From positions 1 to 5,340 of the forward strand of contig JANXFM010000067.1 of NCBI GenBank assembly GCA_024959975.1: a stretch of DNA of 5,340 nucleotides. Reading direction: 5' to 3'. The notes under the pieces were generated by a model. The model was not told the DNA's origin. It made no database searches and worked only from the letters and a program-made list of their open reading frames with translations. The stretch is from Flavobacteriales bacterium. GTDB taxonomy: Bacteria; Bacteroidota; Bacteroidia; Flavobacteriales; UBA7430. Below, one piece after another: positions 1-5,340 of this stretch. The position numbers were made by a program, and so were the translations under genes. Position 1 is the first letter of the stretch, and every line of letters begins with the position of its first letter.

Positions 1-1622
1 TCTGATGTCAGGCGAAGAATATCTTTTGTCTCTGACTTTTCAGAGCTAAAGAGTACATCGTTAAAGTAATAGTAATTATCGTAAGTTTCTATGGTGGTAA
101 AATAAGCAGCCAGACCACCTTCAATATTGTCCCAGCGATCGCCTGTCAAATTCATTTCCACCAAACTCGATAGTTTCGCTACAGGTTCTTTATCATACCA
201 GTTTAATTGCACCAAATCTGCATCAATAATATCGGCTACAAAGTCCATTACAGGCTTTTCCTTTGAAAAATCTATCTCTCCGGAAAAATCAACTTCTAAA
301 TTCTCATCCTTAACTTCAACTTCTCCCTTAAAATAATTTGGTTGCAATCTACCATCTAAAACTATATTTCGATAGTTGTAATCTCGGATTCCTACAGAGT
401 TGATATTCCCGTGAATTTTAGTATCAAAACTCAAGAGATCAAAGCCCTTACCATCAACACGAATCTCTGCATCAATCTTCTGAAAATTATACTTACGAAC
501 AAAAGGAGCCAAATTAAAATGACTCAAAACAACATTCCCTTTGTATACCGGAACTTCAAGATCGTCGGCCACGCTTATGTAAATATCTGACTGAAAACTT
601 CCCTGGTCTGAATCTAGCGAAATATTTAAATTTAAGTCGGATAAAGTCCCTTGAATACTCGCCTGAGACTCAATCGTTCCCAAACGACTCAAAAGGTAAT
701 CGTTGTGAAATAAAGAAGTTATCCAGGGCCATTCCTCTGCTACCAAATTAAAAGTATCTGCCTTCACAGTGTAATTCCACCCTTTAAAATCAGTCCAATT
801 TTGAATTCCGAAAGCACCGCTTACCAAACTACCCTTATCGGAGCTGATTTTAATATTTTCTGTCCACAAGCTATCTCCCTGTGTTTGAATAATGGTACTT
901 ACATCACATTGTAACATATCCGGCCATTGGTCGAGCAATCCTCGAGTAGCCTCTTTATCTACCTGGAAATTGTGGATTTTTAATACCGAAGAATTGTTGA
1001 GTTTATTCTGATCCAGATCGAATTTCACTAAAGAACTCCCACTTTTCCAGTTAAATCCATCGATAATATTACTCTTTTGAGAAAGCTGAATACGAGTAGC
1101 TTCTATCTGATGCTTTGCTCCTTCTAACATTTCCCACTCGAAATTACTTAACACAAATTCTGTGTAGGAACTCAAACGACAATCTTTCAGATACAAGTCT
1201 ATATCTCTGAAAGAACGATGCTCTCTTTCATTCCCAAAATCTACGTTTGCTCCATTAACCCAAAAATTATCAATCAAAATGGGCTTAGACTGCTGGTCAG
1301 AAATTAAAAACGGTTCAAAAAGCTTATAAAGATCAGCATCAACCAAAGAGTCCTGATATTCATAATGTACGACCAATCCTTCTAAGTAAACTTTTTGAAA
1401 ATGAGTAAAACTTAAGTTTAAAGTCTGGATCTTTAATTCCTCAACATAAAGTAAAGTATCTTGTCGGCTATCAAGTAACAGGACATCTTCCAAGTGTAAA
1501 CCACCTAAAATACCCGGTTTCATTTTATCCAATTGAATTTTAATTTGATACTCCTCTTCTATCCATGTAGAAAATTTACCGGCCATTTCTTTTTGCACAG
1601 CAGGAATTTGCAACAATAGCAT
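1..1622 (-). CDS. tamB: TamB-family translocation/assembly protein, N-terminal part (C-terminus beyond left edge)
   Basis: Read on the minus strand, the frame stays open from tsaD's start region to the window edge wherever I checked it, giving about 540 residues from the ATG at 1622. TamB/AsmA-like proteins are inner-membrane-anchored, beta-rich bridges across the periplasm, linked in other bacteria to outer-membrane protein insertion and phospholipid transport; the role in Bacteroidota is inferred by family. Visible support: a hydrophobic N-terminal anchor (IIKRILILTSLIFLGFMLLL) ending in LQIPAVQ, then a segment like GGLHLEDVLLLDSRQDTLLY, the usual opening of Bacteroidota TamB homologues, then long runs of alternating polar/hydrophobic strands (for example GTLSDLNLNISLDSDQG). 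The family is usually well over 1000 residues, so the C-terminal TamB (DUF490) domain must lie off-window. The start is unsure: most of the anchor is encoded upstream of the ATG at 1622, so the real start is probably 30-50 bases further upstream, near 1665-1670. It is divergent from tsaD, an arrangement common in this phylum. Confidence 0.85.
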   Translation of the reverse strand, partial: MLLLQIPAVQKEMAGKFSTWIEEEYQIKIQLDKMKPGILGGLHLEDVLLLDSRQDTLLYVEELKIQTLNLSFTHFQKVYLEGLVVHYEYQDSLVDADLYKLFEPFLISDQQSKPILIDNFWVNGANVDFGNEREHRSFRDIDLYLKDCRLSSYTEFVLSNFEWEMLEGAKHQIEATRIQLSQKSNIIDGFNWKSGSSLVKFDLDQNKLNNSSVLKIHNFQVDKEATRGLLDQWPDMLQCDVSTIIQTQGDSLWTENIKISSDKGSLVSGAFGIQNWTDFKGWNYTVKADTFNLVAEEWPWITSLFHNDYLLSRLGTIESQASIQGTLSDLNLNISLDSDQGSFQSDIYISVADDLEVPVYKGNVVLSHFNLAPFVRKYNFQKIDAEIRVDGKGFDLLSFDTKIHGNINSVGIRDYNYRNIVLDGRLQPNYFKGEVEVKDENLEVDFSGEIDFSKEKPVMDFVADIIDADLVQLNWYDKEPVAKLSSLVEMNLTGDRWDNIEGGLAAYFTTIETYDNYYYFNDVLFSSEKSETKDILRLTS

Positions 1623-1700
1623 AAAACCCAAAAAAATAAGGGAAGTAAGAATTAAAATGCGCTTAATTATGTTTTTACCTGTATTGATAAGACAATTCTT

Positions 1701-1708
1701 TATTTTTG
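1701..1708 (+). promoter_or_regulatory. Candidate -7 promoter box of tsaD
   Basis: TATTTTTG is an exact match to the Bacteroidota sigma-A -7 consensus TAnnTTTG. The upstream TTG element is weak: CTG at 1679-1681 has an acceptable 19-base spacing, while a true TTG at 1684-1686 is only 14 bases away. Transcription would begin within a few bases of the tsaD ATG at 1713, implying a leaderless or near-leaderless mRNA. The upstream element overlaps the sequence coding for the tamB membrane anchor. Confidence 0.5.
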
Positions 1709-1712
1709 CCGT

Positions 1713-2732
1713 ATGACTAAAAAAAGCATCACCATACTGGGAATAGAATCTTCGTGCGACGACACCTCTGCGGCTGTTATTAAAGACGCTAAAATTCTAT
1801 CTAATATTGTTGCAAATCAAGAAGTTCACCAATCTTATGGTGGTGTTGTTCCTGAGCTGGCTTCACGTGCGCATCAGCAAAATATTGTTCCCGTAGTGAA
1901 TCAAGCTTTAAAGATAGCAAATATTAGCAAAGACCAACTTGATGCTATCGCCTTTACCAGAGGGCCCGGGCTCATGGGGTCACTACTTGTTGGCACTTCT
2001 TTTGCCAAGTCTTTTTCTTTAGCTTTAAATATCCCTCTAATAGATGTAAACCATATGCAGGGACATATTATGGCACATTTTATTGATGAAGGACAAAAGA
2101 TGCCTGAATTCCCTTTTTTATGCCTAACCGTTTCAGGTGGACACACCCAGATCGTCCTGGTCAAAGGATATTTTGAAATGGAAATCTTAGGAGAAACCAT
2201 AGATGATGCTGCCGGTGAAGCTTTCGACAAAAGTGCTAAAATTTTAGGTTTGCAATATCCGGGCGGACCCTTAATCGATAAATACGCTAAACAAGGAGAT
2301 CCTAATGCTTTTAAATTTACGAAACCTCGTGTTGGAGACCTAGAATTTAGCTTTAGTGGATTAAAATCAAACATCATTCAACTCATACAAAGAGAGAGAA
2401 AAAAAGATGCTAATTTTATAGAAAAGAATTTAATTGATCTGTGTGCTTCCATTCAACACACCATCATCTCTATACTTCTTGAAAAAATAGACAATGCCGT
2501 TAAAAAAACAGGCATTACACAAATTGCCATTGCCGGTGGGGTTTCTGCAAATTCGGGCTTAAGAAATGCCTTATTAAAAAGAGAAAGTACTCATAACTGG
2601 AACGTATTTATACCTAAATTTGAGTACTGCACCGACAATGCAGCTATGATAGCTATTGTGGGTTATTACAAGTACCAAAACCAACAATTTGCCAACTCAG
2701 GTATTACTGCCAAGGCGCGAATTAAAATTTAA
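1713..2732 (+). CDS. tsaD: tRNA N6-adenosine threonylcarbamoyltransferase TsaD, complete
   Basis: TsaD (Kae1/Gcp/YgjD family) transfers the threonylcarbamoyl group from threonylcarbamoyl-AMP (made by TsaC/TsaC2) onto A37 of tRNAs reading ANN codons; in bacteria it works in the cytoplasm with TsaB and TsaE. The 339 residues match the usual family length of about 340. ASKHA-fold motifs appear in order: GIESSCDDTSAA at 10-21, GGVVPELASRAH at 43-54, the metal-binding HMQGH with His114 and His118, SGGHTQ at 141-146, the DDAAGEAFDK stretch at 164-173, YPGGP at 182-186, FSFSGLKS before the C-terminal lobe, AGGVSAN at 274-280, and CTDNAAM with Asp308 as the third metal ligand. All expected key residues are present, so it should be active. 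The ATG at 1713 gives the standard N-terminus just ahead of the first motif. No Shine-Dalgarno is visible, as is normal in this phylum; a TATTTTTG box ends 4 bases before the ATG. The neighbours share no obvious pathway with it. Confidence 0.98.
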   Translation: MTKKSITILGIESSCDDTSAAVIKDAKILSNIVANQEVHQSYGGVVPELASRAHQQNIVPVVNQALKIANISKDQLDAIAFTRGPGLMGSLLVGTSFAKSFSLALNIPLIDVNHMQGHIMAHFIDEGQKMPEFPFLCLTVSGGHTQIVLVKGYFEMEILGETIDDAAGEAFDKSAKILGLQYPGGPLIDKYAKQGDPNAFKFTKPRVGDLEFSFSGLKSNIIQLIQRERKKDANFIEKNLIDLCASIQHTIISILLEKIDNAVKKTGITQIAIAGGVSANSGLRNALLKRESTHNWNVFIPKFEYCTDNAAMIAIVGYYKYQNQQFANSGITAKARIKI

Positions 2733-2773
2733 TGTTTTTTTAATAAATTCATTTCTAGATTTTAAGAATATAT

Positions 2774-2818
2774 ACGAGGTACTGAGACAAACTTGCATGT
2801 CTTAGTTTTTCAACTCGT
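2774..2818 (+). terminator. Probable intrinsic terminator after tsaD
   Basis: ACTGAGACA (2781-2789) pairs with TGTCTTAGT (2798-2806) over 9 bp including one G-T wobble, with an 8-base loop and a T run at 2806-2810. It begins 48 bases after the tsaD stop. An additional flanking pair, ACGAG at 2774-2778 and CTCGT at 2814-2818, could form an outer helix enclosing the hairpin and its T run. The stem is only moderately GC-rich, so efficiency is uncertain. Confidence 0.55.
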
Positions 2819-2881
2819 GATAAATCCTCACTAAAACAAAAAAGCATGAAATTAAAATTTCGAATATTGCGTGTTTTTTAC

Positions 2882-2889
2882 TAAATTCG
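2882..2889 (+). promoter_or_regulatory. Candidate -7 promoter box of the T9SS cargo gene
   Basis: TAAATTCG matches TAnnTTTG with one mismatch (C for T in the third position of TTTG). A T-rich TTTC lies at 2858-2861, about 20 bases upstream, in the place of the TTG element. The start would be near 2895, leaving a leader of roughly 25 bases before the ATG at 2921. It is the best candidate in the gap but weaker than the boxes before tsaD and the LysM gene. Confidence 0.3.
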
Positions 2890-2920
2890 TTGATAGGTAA
2901 ATTAGACAAACTCCGTTATT

Positions 2921-3649
2921 ATGAAAAAATCAGGATTACTTAAAGGAATAGCAATTGCTTTTTCCGCGTGTTTATTTACGATGAATTTACAGGCACAAGA
3001 TTTAAGAAAAGCACAGGATACAGAACGTTTTGCGCGTCCTGTAAATACCGGAGCTAATCACACCTTGCTTATCCTTGACAAATCTTGGGGTGAAACAAAA
3101 CCTGAAATTGGTGATGAGATTGCTGCTTACGATACAAAAGGAAACATGGTGGCTAGTGTTGTATATGTCGGACATCATACCGGTTTAGCTCTTTGGGGTG
3201 ATGACGAATATACTGAAGAAAAAGAAGGCTTAAGTCAAGGAGAAAAGTTTAATCTACAATGGTGGAAAAGAACTACAAATGAGATGATTTCACTTAAAGT
3301 TTCCGACTTTGAAAGAGGAAATCAAATTTACAATAAGGATGGTTTAACAGTAATCGCTGATTTGACGATAAATCAAACTTTAGAACAAAACATGGAGTTA
3401 TTCCAGAATGTTCCGAATCCGGTTCTCGACTATACAGAAATAAGCTTTTATCTTCCTAAAGCAGAAAAAATTCATTTGAGTCTACACAACAATTTAGGAC
3501 AGGAAATTTTAGTTTTAACAAATGCCAAATACGAAGGTGGCTCTCATAAAATTGAACTGAAAACTGAAAAAGTAGATCCCGGAGTATATTTTTATAAACT
3601 GGTAAGTGGTAAAGAAAAAATTACAAAGCAAATGACTATCGTTAAGTAA
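2921..3649 (+). CDS. Secreted protein with a beta-rich domain and T9SS type A C-terminal sorting domain
   Basis: A complete 242-residue protein of unknown specific function. Residues 1-25 are a Sec signal peptide (lysine-rich start, hydrophobic core, cleavage expected at LQA-QD). Residues about 40-150 form one beta-rich module with the marks GDEIAAYD at 64-71, a VVYVGHH strand, LWGDD at 91-95, EGLSQGEKF at 102-110 and WW at 114-115. This pattern resembles a module that recurs in Bacteroidota surface proteins, here present as a single copy; no catalytic motif is visible. Residues about 160-242 are a type A sorting domain (TIGR04183-like): NVPNP at 163-167, the NNLGQEIL strand, PGVYFYKLVSG at 220-230 and a terminal QMTIVK. 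In T9SS systems this tail directs passage through the outer membrane and is usually cleaved, with the cargo released or attached to anionic LPS. The gene is probably monocistronic: its own promoter candidate lies upstream and a strong terminator follows 21 bases after the stop. The ATG at 2921 is set by the signal peptide. Confidence 0.93.
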   Translation: MKKSGLLKGIAIAFSACLFTMNLQAQDLRKAQDTERFARPVNTGANHTLLILDKSWGETKPEIGDEIAAYDTKGNMVASVVYVGHHTGLALWGDDEYTEEKEGLSQGEKFNLQWWKRTTNEMISLKVSDFERGNQIYNKDGLTVIADLTINQTLEQNMELFQNVPNPVLDYTEISFYLPKAEKIHLSLHNNLGQEILVLTNAKYEGGSHKIELKTEKVDPGVYFYKLVSGKEKITKQMTIVK

Positions 3650-3670
3650 TTGTCATTTTAGATATATAAT

Positions 3671-3701
3671 AAAATGCCGTCTGTCTCAGACGGCATTTTT
3701 T
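3671..3701 (+). terminator. Strong intrinsic terminator after the T9SS cargo gene
   Basis: AAAATGCCGTCTG (3671-3683) and CAGACGGCATTTT (3687-3699) are a perfect 13-bp inverted repeat around a 3-base TCT loop, with a GC-rich core and a T run to 3701. The stem begins 21 bases after the stop codon. The A run on the left arm becomes a T run on the other strand, so it could act in both directions, although no converging gene is present here. Confidence 0.93.
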
Positions 3702-3763
3702 ATTTCTAATTGTTAACGAAAAGAATAAAATTTTAACCTATTTTTCTCATTGCTTAATTTGTC

Positions 3764-3771
3764 TATTTTTG
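3764..3771 (+). promoter_or_regulatory. Candidate -7 promoter box of the LysM gene
   Basis: TATTTTTG is an exact TAnnTTTG match and the same octamer as the box before tsaD. The upstream position has only T-rich sequence (3741-3746), with no clear TTG. Initiation around 3776-3779 would give a leader of about 12-15 bases before the ATG at 3791. Lying downstream of the terminator at 3671-3701, it would make the LysM gene an independent transcription unit. Confidence 0.5.
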
Positions 3772-3790
3772 TGAGTCTATATTGTAAGTT

Positions 3791-5340
3791 ATGCATAAAA
3801 ATATTTTCATTTCCCTTCTGTTCTCTATCTGCTTGAGTTTTGTAATAAATGCTCAGCAAACGCACGATGTAAAAGCAGGAGAAACACTGTATAGTGTTTC
3901 CAAAAAATACGGTGTTACAATTCGTGACATTGTTAAAGCAAACCCTATTACCAATAGAGGTTTGCGCGATGGTATGAATATCGTTATACCGATTATTCAC
4001 GAATCTATTGACACCGTTGCTTACGTCATGCACAAGGTTAAACCTTTGGAGTCTTTCTATTCGATCAAAAATAAATATGGTACTAGCGAAGAAGAATTGT
4101 TGGCGTTTAATCCGGACCTAGCTGAAGGATTTAGAGCCGGTACATTCATCAAAATTCCACAATTTGAAGAAATTGATGCCACCGAAGAACTGGAATTAAA
4201 AGAAGATGAAAAAGAAACAGACATCATTGAAGATCTTAAAAGCCGTAAAAATAAATTCAAAAAGAAGAAATCATACGATGTAGCTTTCATGCTTCCTTTG
4301 TATTTAGATAAAAATGACACCATAGAGATCTATCAAAATCTGCATGAGGAGAGTGATATTTACAAGAAAACACATTATGCATTAGAGTTTTATTCGGGTG
4401 CTAAAATTGCTATTGATAGTCTTAATAAAGCAGGAATGGCATTAAATATTCATGTGTATGACACCAAAAATAATCCACATGAAACATTTGATCTGGTGAC
4501 AAAAAAAGAATTTGATGATATGGATCTTGTAATCGGACCTTTCTATTCAAAGAATTTTAAAATTGCCGCCGAAATATTAAGTCGTAGAGATGTTCCTATT
4601 GTAGCCCCTCTTTCTACAAAAGGAAACCTTTTAGAAAATATTCCAAATGCCTTTCAGGTAATTCCTACTCAAAAACGACAGGTTAAGTACTTGTCAGATT
4701 ATGTTTCTGAACATTATGCCGAAAAATGCATCACATTGGTAAGAAAAAACAATGAAGAAGATGCAAAATACGCTGATTGGATGCTTTCTTCATTAGAATT
4801 ATCGGTGTCGAATTATAAAGAAATTCTCGTAGAAGGAGCTGTAATCGATTCTATTCACCATGAATTGGATTCAATGGCAGAAACCAATGTGATTTTAATT
4901 CCCTCGGCAGAAAAAGATTTTGTTACCGATCTACTAACAAAATTAAATGCTACCCGCGATAGTAGTATTGTCGTGTTTGGTATGCCGAATTGGTATTCCT
5001 TTAAAGAATTAGATTACGACTATTTAATGAATTTGAATGTACACATGCCTAATAGCGGTGTATTATCTTATCAGGATCCTTTGACACAGTATTTTGTAAA
5101 ACACTATCAGGAGACCACAAGAAGTGCCCCAAACCAAAGATTTGCTTTTTCTGGGTTTGATGTAAGCTATTACTTCCTTTCTGCTTTGAATGAATATGGA
5201 GGTATTTCTTCAGATATGTATCTAGAACCTAAGGATCTTTTGAATTTGAATTTCGATTACAATTATAAGCGAAACAGGAAAAATGGTTCTCGTAATCAAT
5301 CGGTACAAATTATCAAATACGAAAATTTAGAAATTATTCG
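3791..5340 (+). CDS. Exported LysM-repeat protein with type 1 periplasmic-binding-like domain (C-terminus beyond right edge)
   Basis: The first 516 codons are open to the window edge. Residues 1-21 form a Sec signal peptide (cleavage expected at INA-QQ). Two LysM repeats follow: residues 25-67 (HDVKAGETLYSVSKKYGV to IVIP) and 78-123 (YVMHKVKPLESFYSIKNKYG to IKIP). LysM domains bind the glycan backbone of peptidoglycan, so a periplasmic, wall-associated site is expected. A highly charged linker (about 126-160, Glu/Asp-rich then Lys-rich) leads to a type 1 periplasmic-binding fold starting at YDVAFMLPLYL (162-172), with FYSGAKIAIDSLN at 200-212, LVIGPFYS at 246-253 and VPIVAPLSTKGN at 268-279; this resembles ABC-transporter or receptor ligand-binding regions. 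Homologues in Bacteroidota are usually a little over 600 residues, so perhaps 100 residues are missing. The ligand is unknown and no transporter genes are beside it, so it may be a structural or sensing protein rather than a transport component. The ATG at 3791 is fixed by the signal peptide. Confidence 0.9.
   Translation, partial: MHKNIFISLLFSICLSFVINAQQTHDVKAGETLYSVSKKYGVTIRDIVKANPITNRGLRDGMNIVIPIIHESIDTVAYVMHKVKPLESFYSIKNKYGTSEEELLAFNPDLAEGFRAGTFIKIPQFEEIDATEELELKEDEKETDIIEDLKSRKNKFKKKKSYDVAFMLPLYLDKNDTIEIYQNLHEESDIYKKTHYALEFYSGAKIAIDSLNKAGMALNIHVYDTKNNPHETFDLVTKKEFDDMDLVIGPFYSKNFKIAAEILSRRDVPIVAPLSTKGNLLENIPNAFQVIPTQKRQVKYLSDYVSEHYAEKCITLVRKNNEEDAKYADWMLSSLELSVSNYKEILVEGAVIDSIHHELDSMAETNVILIPSAEKDFVTDLLTKLNATRDSSIVVFGMPNWYSFKELDYDYLMNLNVHMPNSGVLSYQDPLTQYFVKHYQETTRSAPNQRFAFSGFDVSYYFLSALNEYGGISSDMYLEPKDLLNLNFDYNYKRNRKNGSRNQSVQIIKYENLEII

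Larger units (their letters stand above)
2733..2920. other. Intergenic region between tsaD and the T9SS cargo gene
   Basis: This 188-base AT-rich stretch holds the probable tsaD terminator in its first half and the promoter candidate for the next gene in its last 40 bases. A 12-codon ATG frame (2846-2884) and a short inverted repeat (GAAAT at 2848-2852, ATTTC at 2857-2861) are present but not convincing as functional elements. I see no tRNA, no repeat family and no coding remnant. Confidence 0.6.

Noticed and set aside
127..336. Plus-strand open frame of 69 codons
   Set aside because: It lies antisense within the tamB coding frame, whose translation is clearly protein-like; the 69-residue product is Ser/Lys/Thr-rich with no recognisable feature.
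1901..2377. Minus-strand open frame of 158 codons
   Set aside because: It is entirely antisense to the core motifs of tsaD, and its translation has no recognisable domain; it is a shadow of the conserved gene.
2848..2861. Inverted repeat GAAAT-TAAA-ATTTC as an operator
   Set aside because: Five-base AT-rich arms are expected by chance in this composition and nothing supports a regulator.
2846..2884. 12-codon ATG frame (MKLKFRILRVFY) before the T9SS cargo gene, as a possible leader peptide
   Set aside because: The best promoter box (2882-2889) overlaps its stop codon, so it would not be in the transcript; no attenuator-like alternative hairpins were seen.
2963..2980. Possible lipobox at Cys17 of the T9SS cargo
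   Set aside because: The context FSAC does not fit a good lipobox, and the signal peptidase I site at LQA-QD follows the full hydrophobic core; a T9SS tail also argues against a lipoprotein.
3713..4033. Minus-strand open frame of 106 codons
   Set aside because: It overlaps the signal peptide and both LysM-coding segments of the plus-strand gene; its product is low in recognisable features.
4057..4323. Minus-strand open frame of 88 codons
   Set aside because: It is antisense to the charged linker of the LysM protein; the serine- and phenylalanine-rich product is what antisense Glu/Lys codons produce.

Overview
The window is AT-rich DNA from a member of the Bacteroidota, most likely of the Flavobacteriia/Cytophagia type. 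Four things point there: a secreted protein with a type IX secretion (T9SS) C-terminal sorting domain, a TamB-like gene placed head-to-head with tsaD, a LysM plus periplasmic-binding-protein fusion typical of this phylum, and -7 promoter boxes of the TAnnTTTG form without recognisable Shine-Dalgarno sequences.

Layout. Positions 1 to about 1622 (minus strand) hold the N-terminal third of a very large TamB-family envelope protein; its C-terminus lies off the left edge. Divergent from it, 1713-2732 (plus) is a complete tsaD, encoding the catalytic subunit for the universal tRNA modification t6A37. A hairpin terminator lies about 50 bases after tsaD. Next, 2921-3649 (plus) encodes a complete 242-residue secreted protein with a signal peptide, one beta-rich domain of unknown function and a T9SS type A sorting domain; it is closed by a textbook intrinsic terminator with a perfect 13-bp stem. 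Finally, 3791 to the right edge (plus) is the first 516 codons of an exported protein with two LysM repeats, a charged linker and a type 1 periplasmic-binding fold.

How the genes relate. They look like separate transcription units rather than an operon: each plus-strand gene has its own candidate promoter, and the two intergenic gaps contain terminators. Three of the four products act in or beyond the envelope (TamB in lipid/outer-membrane traffic, the T9SS cargo at or beyond the cell surface, the LysM protein on peptidoglycan); TsaD is a cytoplasmic housekeeping enzyme. No mobile element, CRISPR array, tRNA, rRNA or defence system was seen. The least ordinary points are the tamB start (its membrane anchor is encoded upstream of the first in-frame ATG), a possibly leaderless tsaD transcript, and the uncharacterised domain of the T9SS cargo.
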